Below are positions 23,958 to 33,800 of a stretch of 64,000 nucleotides of DNA, in pieces (positions within the stretch are counted from its first letter, which is position 1; every line of letters begins with the position of its first letter). Below the pieces are notes generated by a model. The model was not told where the DNA came from. It saw only the letters and a list, made by a program, of their open reading frames with translations, and did not search any database. This DNA is from Sphaerisporangium album (GTDB lineage Bacteria > Actinomycetota > Actinomycetes > Streptosporangiales > Streptosporangiaceae): assembly GCF_003323745.1 (NCBI RefSeq), contig NZ_QOIL01000022.1, positions 117,477-181,476 on the forward strand, in the 5' to 3' direction. A program made the position numbers and the translations under genes.

Positions 23958-24952
23958 CGAGTGGACTCTCTGACGGTCAGCTCGGGCTGGAACATGATCT
24001 GCTGGTGGTCGTGCGAGCCGGGGTTGTCGCACTCGTCGAGCAGCAGTTCGGCGGCGGTACGGCCGAGCTGCTGCATGGGCTGCTTGATCGTGGACAGGGA
24101 CACCGGGGAGGCGAAGGCCAGGTCGATGCCGTCGTAGCCGATCAGCGACACGTCGTCGGGCACCCGGACGCCCGCCTGGAGCAGGGCGCGCAGCATGCCC
24201 AGGGCCAGCAGGTCGTTGGCGCAGAAGATCGCGTCGGGCAGTCCTGCCGCGAGAAGCTCCTCGGCCGCCTGCTGGCCCGCCCTGGCGGTCATGGCCGGCG
24301 TCACCACCTCCACCATCTCCGGATCGCGACCGGCCCGGATCAGGGCTCGGTGCGCGCCGAGCTTGCGGTCGAGGCACTGCCGGATCGTGAGCGGGCCGGA
24401 GACGTACGCGACCCGGTCGCAGCCGCCGGTCAGCAGGTGGGAGACGGCCAGAGCGCCTCCGGCGACGTCGTTGACCGCGACCGAGCAGCGGTCGGAGCGA
24501 TCGGACGGATGATCGACCATGACCACGCGGATGCCGCGGTCCCGCAGCCGGTCGAGCCGGCTCGTGTCCTCGGCCGCCGGGGTGATGAGCACGCCGCGGA
24601 CGCGGTGCTCGGCCAGGGTGAGCAGGTTGCGGCTCTCTTTGCCCGGGTCGCCCGCGGAGTTGCTGAGGATCACCGCGTAGCCGCGCTCGCTGGCCACGTC
24701 CTCCACGCCGGAGGCCACGTCGGTGAAGAACGGGTTGCCGATGTCGATGACCGACAGGCCGATCGTCCTGCTGTGCCCGGCGCGCAGGCTCGAGGCGGAG
24801 CCGTGCCTGACGAAGCCCAGCTCCCTGATCGACGCCTGCACGCGGTCTCTGGTGGCGGCGGCCACCTTCTCCGGCCGGTTCAGCACGTTCGACACCGTGC
24901 CCGGCGAGACCCCCGCGTGCTGTGCGACCTCCTTGATGCTCACCACGGTCAT
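23954..24952 (-). CDS. LacI family transcriptional repressor of the rhamnose locus
   Basis: 332 residues. N-terminal HTH VSIKEVAQHAGVSPGTVSNV with the hinge helix NRPEKVAAATRDRVQASI; the periplasmic-binding-like domain carries TIGLSVIDIGNPFFTDV and ends QPELTVRESTR. The inducer is presumably L-rhamnose or rhamnulose, inferred from its neighbours. It sits between the leftward kinase and the rightward transport/catabolic operon, and AACG-core sites lie on both promoters. Its own -10 (24961-24966) is eight bases before the ATG and there is no ribosome site, so the message is probably leaderless. Confidence 0.9.
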   Translation of the reverse strand: MTVVSIKEVAQHAGVSPGTVSNVLNRPEKVAAATRDRVQASIRELGFVRHGSASSLRAGHSRTIGLSVIDIGNPFFTDVASGVEDVASERGYAVILSNSAGDPGKESRNLLTLAEHRVRGVLITPAAEDTSRLDRLRDRGIRVVMVDHPSDRSDRCSVAVNDVAGGALAVSHLLTGGCDRVAYVSGPLTIRQCLDRKLGAHRALIRAGRDPEMVEVVTPAMTARAGQQAAEELLAAGLPDAIFCANDLLALGMLRALLQAGVRVPDDVSLIGYDGIDLAFASPVSLSTIKQPMQQLGRTAAELLLDECDNPGSHDHQQIMFQPELTVRESTR

Positions 24953-24960
24953 GAGGCTTG

Positions 24961-24989
24961 ATTAAAACGTAACAACCAAATATCGGCAA
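24961..24989 (-). promoter_or_regulatory. Promoter of the LacI repressor gene with overlapping candidate operator
   Basis: On the minus strand TTGCCG (24984-24989) and TTTAAT (24961-24966) are 17 bases apart; the repressor ATG follows eight bases after. On the plus strand TTAAAACGTAACA (24963-24975 approximately) overlaps the -10 and contains the central CG flanked by A/T typical of LacI-family operators, so the repressor probably controls its own gene. Confidence 0.55.
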
Positions 24990-24997
24990 GCGCACCA

Positions 24998-25026
24998 TTG
25001 ACGTTGTGCGTAGCCGGTCGTACGGT
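24998..25026 (+). promoter_or_regulatory. Promoter of the rhamnose transport/catabolic operon
   Basis: TTGACG (24998-25003) and TACGGT (25021-25026) with exactly 17 bases between them. The expected transcription start is near 25033, about 38 bases before the ATPase gene start at 25071. Confidence 0.6.
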
Positions 25027-25040
25027 CCTCCCCAATCACA

Positions 25041-25053
25041 AAAAACGATTTGA
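25041..25053. promoter_or_regulatory. Candidate LacI-family operator just downstream of the operon start point
   Basis: AAAAACGATTTGA has the A-rich/CG/T-rich layout of LacI-type half-palindromic operators and lies just after the expected transcription start, where bound repressor would block the polymerase. It shares the AAAACG core with the site over the repressor promoter. Confidence 0.45.
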
Positions 25054-25070
25054 TGTGTGAGGCGATGCGG

Positions 25071-26561
25071 ATGGCGGTTTTGGCGTTGTCTGACGTCAGC
25101 AAGTCCTTCGGCGCCGTCCGAGCCCTGCGCGGAGTGTCGCTGAAGCTGGAGGCGGGAGAGGCCCATGCCCTGGCCGGTGAGAACGGAGCGGGCAAGTCGA
25201 CGCTGGTGAAGATCCTCTCGGGGGTGCACCGGCCGGACACCGGCCAGATCCTGCTGAACGGATCCCCTGTCACCTTCGGTGGGCCCGCCGACGCGCGGCA
25301 CGCCGGCGTCGCGGTCATCTACCAGGAGCCGACCCTGTTCCCCGACCTGTCGATCGTCGAGAACATCTTCATGGGCCGTCAGCCTCGGACGCGGTTCGGG
25401 CGGATCGACCGGGCGGCCATGGCCGAGCAGACCGGGCGGCTGTTCGCCGGGCTCGGCGTCGAACTGGACCCCGAGCAGGCCGCCCGCGGGCTGTCGATCG
25501 CCGACCAGCAACTGGTCGAGATAGCCAAGGCGCTGTCGCGCGACGCCAAGGTGCTCATCATGGACGAGCCGACCGCGGCCCTGTCGGGCAACGAGGTGGC
25601 GCGGCTGTTCGGCGTGGTCAAGGCGTTGCGCGAACAGGGGTGCGCGGTCCTGTTCATCTCGCACCGCCTCGACGAGATCTTCGAGCTCTGCCAGCGGGTC
25701 ACCACGCTCAGGGACGGGACGCCGGTCGCCGAGGACCTCATCGCCGACATCACGCCCGACGACCTGGTCCGGCGGATGGTCGGCAGGGACCTCGACGCCC
25801 TCTATCCCAAGCAGGACGGCGTGCCCGGCGAGGTCGCGCTGGAGGTCCACCGGCTGACCCGCGAGGGCGTCTTCACCGATGTCTCCTTCCGGGTGCGGCG
25901 CGGCGAGATCGTCGCGCTGGCCGGGCTGGTCGGAGCCGGGCGCACGGAGGTGGTGCGCGCCATCTTCGGCATCGACCGGCAGGACGCCGGATGGGTCGAG
26001 GTCGGCGGCAGGCGTCTGCGCCCGGCCAGCCCGACGGCCGCCATGGCCGCGGGTCTGGCCCTGGTGCCGGAGGACCGCCGCCAGCAGGGCCTGGTGATGG
26101 ACCTGTCCATCGATCGCAACATCGCGCTCGCCGGGCTGGCCGAGGTGCGCCGGGGGCCGCTGATCTCGCGGGCCGCCGAGCACGCCCGCGCCCAGGACTG
26201 GGCGGTACGGCTGCGCCTGAAGTTCGCCCGGCTGTCGGATCCGGTCGGGGTGCTGTCGGGCGGCAACCAGCAGAAGGTGGTGCTGGCCAAGTGGCTGGCC
26301 AGGAAGCCGTCGGTGCTGATCGTCGACGAGCCCACCCGTGGCATCGACGTGGGCACCAAGGCCGAGGTGCATCGCCTGCTTTCGGAGCTGGCGGTGGGCG
26401 GTATGGCCGTCCTCATGGTCTCCTCCGAGCTGCCCGAGGTGCTGGGGATGGCCGACCGCGTGCTGGTCATGCACGAGGGCCGCCTGGTGGCCGAGCTGCC
26501 GCGGGCCTCGGCGACCGAGGAAAGCGTGATGTCGGCCGCGACCGGAAGGACCGCGGCATGA
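25071..26561 (+). CDS. rhaT: Sugar ABC transporter ATP-binding protein (rhamnose; RbsA/RhaT-type, two nucleotide domains)
   Basis: 496 residues from ATG 25071 (GAGG eight bases upstream; ATGs at 25053 and 25065 have poorer spacing). First ATPase domain: [11 protein letters not shown]alker [17 protein letters not shown] signature region, [11 protein letters not shown]alker B. Second domain: degenerate Walker [13 protein letters not shown], intact signature [25 protein letters not shown]. This asymmetric double arrangement is the hallmark of the ribose/rhamnose/galactose import ATPases. It powers the two permeases encoded just downstream; its stop overlaps the first permease start (ATGA). The symbol follows Rhizobium usage and is inferred from context. 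Confidence 0.88.
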   Translation: MAVLALSDVSKSFGAVRALRGVSLKLEAGEAHALAGENGAGKSTLVKILSGVHRPDTGQILLNGSPVTFGGPADARHAGVAVIYQEPTLFPDLSIVENIFMGRQPRTRFGRIDRAAMAEQTGRLFAGLGVELDPEQAARGLSIADQQLVEIAKALSRDAKVLIMDEPTAALSGNEVARLFGVVKALREQGCAVLFISHRLDEIFELCQRVTTLRDGTPVAEDLIADITPDDLVRRMVGRDLDALYPKQDGVPGEVALEVHRLTREGVFTDVSFRVRRGEIVALAGLVGAGRTEVVRAIFGIDRQDAGWVEVGGRRLRPASPTAAMAAGLALVPEDRRQQGLVMDLSIDRNIALAGLAEVRRGPLISRAAEHARAQDWAVRLRLKFARLSDPVGVLSGGNQQKVVLAKWLARKPSVLIVDEPTRGIDVGTKAEVHRLLSELAVGGMAVLMVSSELPEVLGMADRVLVMHEGRLVAELPRASATEESVMSAATGRTAA

Positions 26562-27592
26562 CGGCGCTCAGCGAGGCGACGCCGCCGGGCCACGGCGGCA
26601 GAAGGCTCTTCGACCGGGTGACGAGGGTCCGCGAGCTCGGCATCGTGCTGGCGCTCGCCGCCCTGTTCGGGGTCACCGGGGCCGTCAACCCTACCTTCCT
26701 GTCCTTCGGCAGCATCCGCGACATCCTGCTGAACTCAGCGATCGTCGCCATGCTGGCCGTCGGCCAGACGCTCGTGATCGTGACCCGCAACGTCGATCTT
26801 TCGATCAGCTCCATCGTGGGGCTGACGGGATTCGGCGGGGCGCTGGTGCTGGCCGACTCCCCCGCCGTGCCGATCGCGGTGGTCATCGCGGGCTGCGTGG
26901 CGCTCGGCGTGGTGTGCGGAGCGATCAACGGGCTTCTCGTGGGTGTGGCCAAGGTGCCGGCCCTGGTCGCCACGCTCGGCACCCTGTACGCCTTCCGCGG
27001 CATCGACTACGCGTGGGCGGGCGGCCGGCAGGTGAACGCGGCCGACATGCCCGAGTCCTTTCTGTCGCTCGGTTCCCGCTCGGTTCTCGGCCTGCCGCTG
27101 CTCGCCCTGGTGGCGCTGATCGTGCTGCTGGCCGTCGGCTGGATGCTGCGCAACCTGCGGGCGGGCCGGGAGCTGTACGCCATCGGCTCCAACCCGGACG
27201 CGGCCGTCCTGGCCGGAATCCAGGTGCGCCGCCGGATCATGACCGCCTTCATGGCCAACGGCGCGCTCGCCGGACTGGCCGGGGTGATGTGGGCGGCCCG
27301 CTTCGGGACCGTCGACGCCACCGTCGCGACAGGCAAGGAGCTGGACGTGATCGCCGCCGTCGTGGTCGGAGGCGTGGCGATCTTCGGAGGCAGTGGCACG
27401 GTGTTCGGCGCCGCCCTCGGCGCACTGCTCCTGACCGGCATCACCAGCGCGCTGGCCGTCCTGCGGGTGGACGCCCTCGCCCAGACCGCCATCAACGGCG
27501 CGCTGCTGATCGCCGCCATCGTCCTGGACCGCGTCCTCGCGTTGAGGGTGGCCGCCGCGCTTCGCCGCAGGAGGTATCGCGATGCTCGTTAG
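26558..27592 (+). CDS. rhaP: Sugar ABC transporter permease (rhamnose importer)
   Basis: 344 residues with eight to ten helices. RbsC-family blocks: [69 protein letters not shown] and [21 protein letters not shown]. Forms the membrane channel with the second permease, fed by the lipoprotein at 28523. Start overlaps the ATPase stop (ATGA), and its end overlaps the second permease start by 11 bases. Which of the two is P and which Q is a convention only. Confidence 0.87.
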   Translation: MTALSEATPPGHGGRRLFDRVTRVRELGIVLALAALFGVTGAVNPTFLSFGSIRDILLNSAIVAMLAVGQTLVIVTRNVDLSISSIVGLTGFGGALVLADSPAVPIAVVIAGCVALGVVCGAINGLLVGVAKVPALVATLGTLYAFRGIDYAWAGGRQVNAADMPESFLSLGSRSVLGLPLLALVALIVLLAVGWMLRNLRAGRELYAIGSNPDAAVLAGIQVRRRIMTAFMANGALAGLAGVMWAARFGTVDATVATGKELDVIAAVVVGGVAIFGGSGTVFGAALGALLLTGITSALAVLRVDALAQTAINGALLIAAIVLDRVLALRVAAALRRRRYRDAR

Positions 27593-28526
27593 ACGCTGGG
27601 AAAGCCTGATCCTCGTTCTCCTCGTGGGCGTCTGCGTGTGGGCGGCGCTCGGCGTCGACGGCTTCGCCAACACCTCGAACGTCTCCTTCCTCCTGCTCGA
27701 CACGACGGAGATCGCGCTCATGGCGCTGACCATGACCTTCGTCATCGTGGCAGCGGAGATCGACCTGTCGGTCGCCTCCACGCTGGGCCTGTCCTGCGCG
27801 GTGCTGGGCTGGCTGTGGAACGCGGGGCTCGGCATCGAGCTCATCATGCCGATCTGCCTGCTGGTCGGAGCGCTGTGCGGCGCGATCAACGGGCTGCTCG
27901 TCACCCGCCTGGGGCTGCCGTCGCTGGCCGTGACGATCGGCACGTTCGCGCTCTATCGCGGACTGGCTTACGTGATCTTGGGTGACCAGGCGGTGGCCGA
28001 CCTGCCGGCCGCCTACACCTCGCTGGCGACCCGGCCTCTGGTTCCGCTCGGACTGGTGGCCGTGCTCGGGGTGGGAGCCGCGGTGCTCCTGCACGCGACC
28101 GGCCTCGGCAGGGCGGTCTTCGCGATCGGCGCCAACCAGGAGGCGGCGTTCTTCTCCGGGATCCGCGTCAAGCGGATCAAGTTCTGGCTGTTCGTGGCCG
28201 GCGGCGCCATGGCCGCCCTGGCCTCCCTGGTCTTCACGTTCCGCTACGCGAGCGCCCGCGCCGACAACGGCGTGGGGCTGGAACTGGCCGTGGTGGCCGC
28301 CGTCCTGCTGGGCGGAGTCTCGATCTTCGGCGGACGCGGCAGCCTGCCGGGGGTCCTCATGGCGGTGGTGCTGCTCGGGGTCGTGCGCAACGCGCTGATC
28401 CTGGCCGACGTCGCCAACGAGGTGCTCAATTTCGTGACGGGCCTGCTGCTCGTCGCATCCGTGCTCGCGCCCAACCTCGGGGCGCTCTGGCGACGGCGCT
28501 TCACTTCACAACAGGAGGTCTCATGA
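27582..28526 (+). CDS. rhaQ: Sugar ABC transporter permease (rhamnose importer, second subunit)
   Basis: 314 residues, multi-helical. Blocks [62 protein letters not shown] and ELAVVAAVLLGGVSIFGGRG mark the same RbsC-type family as its neighbour, a distinct paralog. Two different permeases with one fused double ATPase is the standard rhamnose importer composition. ATG 27582 lies within the end of the first permease; its stop overlaps the start of the binding-protein gene (ATGA). Confidence 0.87.
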   Translation: MLVRRWESLILVLLVGVCVWAALGVDGFANTSNVSFLLLDTTEIALMALTMTFVIVAAEIDLSVASTLGLSCAVLGWLWNAGLGIELIMPICLLVGALCGAINGLLVTRLGLPSLAVTIGTFALYRGLAYVILGDQAVADLPAAYTSLATRPLVPLGLVAVLGVGAAVLLHATGLGRAVFAIGANQEAAFFSGIRVKRIKFWLFVAGGAMAALASLVFTFRYASARADNGVGLELAVVAAVLLGGVSIFGGRGSLPGVLMAVVLLGVVRNALILADVANEVLNFVTGLLLVASVLAPNLGALWRRRFTSQQEVS

Positions 28527-29584
28527 ACACGCGAGCCGTGGCAAGTCTGGTCGGCACCGCTCTCCTCATCTCCGCCTGCGGCGGCACGACCAAGAGCGAC
28601 GTCGCGCGGCAACAGTCGTCGGCCCCTTCCGCCGCCTCGTCATCGACCGCGAATCCGAACGCCCCTATCAAGCAGGGCCTGAAGATCGCGTTCCTGCCGA
28701 AGCAGGTCAACAACCCCTACTTCACCATCGCCGACCGCGGTGGCTCCGACGCCGGCAAGGAGTTCGGCGCCGAGGTCAAGGAAGTCGGGCCCTCGGACGC
28801 CAACGCCTCCTCGCAGGTGTCCTACATCAACACGCTCGTCCAGCAGAAGCAGGACGCCATCGTCATCTCGGCCAACGACCCGAACGCGGTCGTGCCCGCG
28901 CTCAAGCAGGCCATGGACGCCGGGATCAAGGTGGTCTCCTACGACTCCGACTCCGGGCAGGACGGCCGCCACCTGTTCATCAACCAGGCCGGCGCCGAAG
29001 ACCTGGGCAGGACCGAGGTGCAGCTCCTGGCGCAGCAGATCGGGAGCAAGGGCAAGATCGCGATCTTGTCGGCGACGCCGAACGCGACCAACCAGAACAC
29101 GTGGATCGACTTCATGAAGGACGAGCTCAAGAAATATCCGGACATGGAGCTGGTCAAGGTCGCCTACGGCAACGACGACGACCAGAAGTCCTTCACCGAG
29201 ACGCAGGGCCTGCTGCGCTCCTACCCCGACCTCAAGGGCATCATCTCGCCGACCACGGTCGGCATCGCCGCCGCCGCGCGCTACCTGTCCAGCTCGTCGT
29301 ACAAGGGCAAGGTCAAGCTGACCGGCCTCGGCACGCCGAACCAGCTTCGCAAGTTCGTCAAGGACGGCACGATCGACGGCTTCGAGCTGTGGAGCCCGGG
29401 TGACCTCGGCTATCTGGCCGGCTACGCGGCGGCGGCACTGGCGTCCGGCCAGATCACCGGCGCCGAAGGCGAGAAGTTCAAGGCGGGCAGGCTCGGCGAG
29501 TACACGGTCGGCGCCAAGGGCGAGGTGCTCCTCGGCAAGCCCACCGTGTTCACCAAGGACAACGTCGACGAGTTCGACTTCTAG
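28523..29584 (+). CDS. rhaS: Rhamnose ABC transporter substrate-binding lipoprotein
   Basis: 353 residues. Lipoprotein signal: short helix and the lipobox LISAC, with the cysteine at residue 19; then a Ser/Ala-rich spacer (about 30 residues) that keeps the domain off the membrane. The periplasmic-binding fold starts LKIAFLPKQVNNPYFTIADRGG, continues DAIVISANDPNAVVPALKQA and GIISPTTVGIAAAARYL, the pattern of the rhamnose/AI-2-type binding proteins. It captures the sugar outside the membrane for the two permeases. Fourth gene of the operon, four-base overlap with the permease. A 105-base gap to the isomerase gene follows. Confidence 0.88.
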   Translation: MNTRAVASLVGTALLISACGGTTKSDVARQQSSAPSAASSSTANPNAPIKQGLKIAFLPKQVNNPYFTIADRGGSDAGKEFGAEVKEVGPSDANASSQVSYINTLVQQKQDAIVISANDPNAVVPALKQAMDAGIKVVSYDSDSGQDGRHLFINQAGAEDLGRTEVQLLAQQIGSKGKIAILSATPNATNQNTWIDFMKDELKKYPDMELVKVAYGNDDDQKSFTETQGLLRSYPDLKGIISPTTVGIAAAARYLSSSSYKGKVKLTGLGTPNQLRKFVKDGTIDGFELWSPGDLGYLAGYAAAALASGQITGAEGEKFKAGRLGEYTVGAKGEVLLGKPTVFTKDNVDEFDF

Positions 29585-29689
29585 GAACACGAACCGGGTT
29601 CCTCCACCACGACGTACCGGGCCCGGGGCCGGCCGGCGTCACCTCATGCCGCCGGCCGGTCTCCGCGGGCCAGAGATCGGGGACGCACA

Positions 29690-30835
29690 ATGATCGAAGA
29701 CGACCTCAGGAAGCAACGCATCGAGACGCCTTCCTGGGCCTACGGAAACTCCGGGACGCGGTTCAAGGTGTTCGCGCAACCCGGCGTTCCGCGTGATCCC
29801 TACGAGAAGCTGGCCGACGCCGCCCAGGTGCACCGCTTCACGGGCATCGCGCCCACCGTGGCGCTGCACATCCCATGGGATCGGGTCCCCGACTACGCGG
29901 ACCTGGCCCGGCACGCCCGCGAACTGGGCGTGGGCATCGGCACCATCAACGCCAACGTCTTCCAGGACGACGACTACAAGCTGGGCAGTGTCACGAACCC
30001 CGACCCGGCGGTGCGGCGCAAGGCCGTGGAGCACCTGCTCGAATGCGTGGACATCATGGACGCCATCGGCTCTGACACGTTGAAGCTCTGGTTCTCCGAC
30101 GGCACCAACTACCCCGGGCAGGACGACATCCGGGCGCGTCAGGACCGCCTGGCCGAGGCACTGGGCGTCGTCTACGAGCGGCTGGGCGAGGGGCAGCGCT
30201 TCCTGCTGGAGTACAAGCTGTTCGAGCCCGCCTTCTACATGACCGACGTCCCCGACTGGGGCACCGCCTACGCCCACTGCGTCAAGCTCGGCCCCAAGGC
30301 GCAGGTCGTCGTCGACACGGGCCACCACGCACCGGGCACCAACATCGAGTTCATCGTCGCCTTCCTGCTGCGCGAAGGGAAGCTGGGCGGGTTCGACTTC
30401 AACTCGCGCTTCTACGCCGACGACGACCTCATGGCGGGAGCCGCCGACCCGTTCCAGCTCTTCAGGATCATGTTCGAGGTGGTCAGGGGCGGCGGCTACA
30501 CCGACGAGGTGGCGTTCATGCTGGACCAGAGCCACAACATCGAACCCAAGATCGCGGGCCAGATCCGTTCGGTGATGAACGTCCAGGAGGCCACCGCCAA
30601 GGCCCTGCTGGTCGACCGTGAGGCCTTGGCCGCCGCCCAGGCCGAAGGCGACGTCCTGGGAGCGAACGCCGTGCTCATGGACGCCTACGCCACTGATGTC
30701 CGGCCCCTGCTCGCTTCGCTGCGCACGGAGATGGGCGTGGACCCGGATCCGATGGCGGCCTACGACAGGTCCGGATATTTCGCGAGAATCTGCGCCGACC
30801 GAGTGGGCGGCGCGCAAGCTGGATGGGGAGCATGA
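29690..30835 (+). CDS. rhaI: L-rhamnose isomerase (RhaI type)
   Basis: 381 residues. Belongs to the Pseudomonas stutzeri-type rhamnose isomerases, which are TIM barrels with two metal ions: GTINANVFQDDDYKLGS, DTLKLWFSDGTNYPGQDD, LLEYKLFEPAFYMTDVPDWG (metal-binding Glu), VVVDTGHHAPGTNIEF (metal-binding Asp and His), and GFDFNSRFYADDDLMAG. It converts L-rhamnose to L-rhamnulose. GGGGA precedes ATG 29690. Its stop overlaps the rhamnosidase start (ATGA at 30832-30835), coupling sugar release to isomerisation. Confidence 0.92.
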   Translation: MIEDDLRKQRIETPSWAYGNSGTRFKVFAQPGVPRDPYEKLADAAQVHRFTGIAPTVALHIPWDRVPDYADLARHARELGVGIGTINANVFQDDDYKLGSVTNPDPAVRRKAVEHLLECVDIMDAIGSDTLKLWFSDGTNYPGQDDIRARQDRLAEALGVVYERLGEGQRFLLEYKLFEPAFYMTDVPDWGTAYAHCVKLGPKAQVVVDTGHHAPGTNIEFIVAFLLREGKLGGFDFNSRFYADDDLMAGAADPFQLFRIMFEVVRGGGYTDEVAFMLDQSHNIEPKIAGQIRSVMNVQEATAKALLVDREALAAAQAEGDVLGANAVLMDAYATDVRPLLASLRTEMGVDPDPMAAYDRSGYFARICADRVGGAQAGWGA

Positions 30836-33800
30836 AGCTTGTCCTGACTGCGGCGCTGGTCCTGACCACCATGATCGTGCCGAATCACACCGACCTTCGC
30901 GCCACCGACCTGGAGACCGAGCACGCCCCGGCCCCCATCGCGGTCGCCGCGGCGAACCCACGGCTGGGCTGGCTGCTGCGCGCCGAGCGGAGGGGCCAGA
31001 AGCAGACGGCCTACCAGGTCGAGATCACCCAAGGCGGCCGCCGGGTCTGGGACTCGGGCGCCGTCACGAGCGAGAGCCACTACGACATCCGCTACGCCGG
31101 GCCGCCGCTGCGCCCCGCCACCCGTTACACCTGGCGCGTCAAGGCCGCGGACATGAACGGGACCTGGTCGGACTGGAGCGGGAAGTCCTGGTTCGAGACC
31201 GCCCCCGCCACCGTGCGCGGGGCCTGGATCGGCGCGCCGGGCACTCCGGACGCCCCGCCCGACCTGACCGGAACCAAGTGGATCTGGTATCCGGAGGGCG
31301 ACCCTCTCAGAAGCGCCCCCGCGGGCACCCGATATTTCAGGAAATCCATTGACCTGACGGAGGTGCCATCGACCGCCAGGCTCATCCTGACCGTCGACGA
31401 CGGCTTCACCGCCTGGGTCAACGGCGTCGAAGTGGGCGCCAGGGACGCCGATCCCCGGCTGGAGAGCTGGCGGCGGCCGATCGTGGTCGACGTGGCGGGC
31501 AAACTGCGCCAGGGCCGGAACTCGATCGCGGTCAAGGCGATCAACGGCGGCCAGAGCCCCGCCGGGGTGCTGGGCAGGCTCGAGGGCATCGCCGACACGG
31601 ACGCCTCCTGGCGCACCACCGACGCGGAACCGCCCGCCGGCTGGACGTCGGCGACCTTCGACGACTCCTCGTGGGCCGCGGCCAAGGAACTCACCACCTG
31701 GGGCGGCGACCCGTGGGGCAGGGTCGTGCCCGAGCCCGCACGCGGCACCGGCACGCCGGATCTGAACGGCACCGACTGGATCTGGTACCCGGAGGGCGAC
31801 CCCGCCGCGCACGCGCCCGCCGCCACCCGGTACTTCCGCCGCACGTTCGACGTGGCCGCGGTCCCCGAAGTGGCCCGGTTGGTGATGACCGCGGACGACG
31901 GCTTCACCGCCTGGATCAACGGCGTCGAGGTCGGCGCCACGAACCCCGACCCCACGCAGGACAGCTGGCGGCGGCCGATCGTGGTCGACGTGGCGGGCAA
32001 GCTGCGCCAGGGCGGGAACACGATCGCGGTCAAGGCGATCAACGGCAGGCCCGGACCCGCGGGTCTGCTGGGCAGGCTGGAAGGACTCCTCGACACGGAC
32101 GCCTCCTGGCGCACCACCGACGCCGAACCGCCCGCCGGCTGGACGGCGGCGACGTTCGACGACTCCTCATGGGCCGCGGCCAAAGAACTGGCCGCCTGGG
32201 GCGGCGGCCCCTGGGGCAGGGTCGTCCCTGAGCGGGAAACCCTGCCGGAGCCGCTGCTCCGCCGTGCCTTCCGGGTCGGCAGGACCGTCGCCCAGGCCAG
32301 GCTGCACGCGGCGGCGGGCGGCTACGTCGAGCTGAGCCTCAACGGCCGCCGCGTCGGCGACCAGGTGCTGCAGCCCGGCTTCACCCGCTACGACGCGCGC
32401 CTGCAGTACGTCACCTACGACGTCACGAAACTGCTCCGCGAGGGCGGCAACGTGATCGGCGCCCGGCTCGGCCGCGGCTTCTACGGCATGACCCAGAGAA
32501 ACGTCTGGGACTGGGACGGCACGGCCTGGAACGGCGAACCCCGGCTGAAGGCCAACCTCGTGGTCACCTACACCGACGGCGGCACCGAGTCGATCGCCAC
32601 CGACGGCCAGTGGCGCTACGCGCAGGGCCCGGTCCGCTACGACTCGCTCTACGGCGGCGAGACCTACGACGCCCGCGAGGAACGGCGCGGCTGGGACACC
32701 CCGTCGTTCGACGCCTCGGCGTGGGCGGCGGCGAAGGTCGTCCCGGCTCCCAAGGGAGAGCTCGTGCCGCAGGAGCAGGAGCCGATCAAGGTCACGGACA
32801 CGGTGCGGCCGGAGTCCGTCACCGAGCCCAAGCCGGGGACTTACGTCTTCAAGCTGCCGCGCAACATCGCGGGATGGGCGCGGATCCGCACGCGAGGCCC
32901 GAAGGGGACCACGATCAGGCTGAAGTACGGCGAGCGGCTCAACGCGGACGGCACCGTGTCGGCCGGCAGCGAGCACGTCACCGGCCGGTTCCAGATCGAC
33001 GAGTACGTCCTCGCCGGCGAGGACCGGACGGAGACCTGGGAGCCCCGCTACACCTACCACGGATTCCAGTACGTCGAGGTGACCGGCTGGCCGGGCGGCG
33101 CGCCCACCGCCGACGGCCTGGACGGACGCGAGGTGCACTCCGACCTGCGCTCGGTGGGCACGTTCCGCAGCTCCAACCCGCTGTTCAACCGGATCAACGC
33201 CATGACGAGGCAGACCGTGCTCAACAACTGGCACGGCATCCCCACCGACACCCCGATGTACGAGAAGAACGGCTGGACGGGCGACGCCCAGCTCATGGCG
33301 GCGATGGAGACGTCGGAGTTCGACCTGCGCCGCCTGTTCACCAAGTGGATGACCGACCACCGCGACAGCCTGGGGCCCGACGGCATCGTCCCGGCGATCG
33401 TCCCCGACAACGGCTGGGGGCTCGGCCCGGGCTGGCCCTCGCCGCCGTGGCAGGCCTCCTTCACGGTGATCCCGTGGCTGATGTACCAGCGCTACGGTGA
33501 CCGTGACCTGCTCGCCGAGAACTACCCGGCGATGCGGAGGTACCTGGACGGCTGGCTCAAGCGCTCCACCACGGGCCTGTACTCCAGCACGCTCAACGAC
33601 TACCTGGCTCCCGGCTACGGCGGCAACAGCCCGGAGGACATGAGGCTCGCGGGGACGGCGTACACCTACTCCAACACGCTGACCGTCGCCGACGCGGCGG
33701 AGGTCCTCGGGCAGGGCGCCGACGCGGCACGCTACCGCGAAGCCGCGGCGAAGATGAAGGACGCCTTCAACAAGGAGTTCCTGCGCGGCGACGCGTACGT

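Noticed and set aside
23958..26474. Leftward extension that would fuse rhaB to frames over the LacI and ABC ATPase genes
   Set aside because: The rhamnulokinase starts at 23957 with a four-base overlap on the LacI stop; the extension is shadow sequence of the repressor and ATPase.
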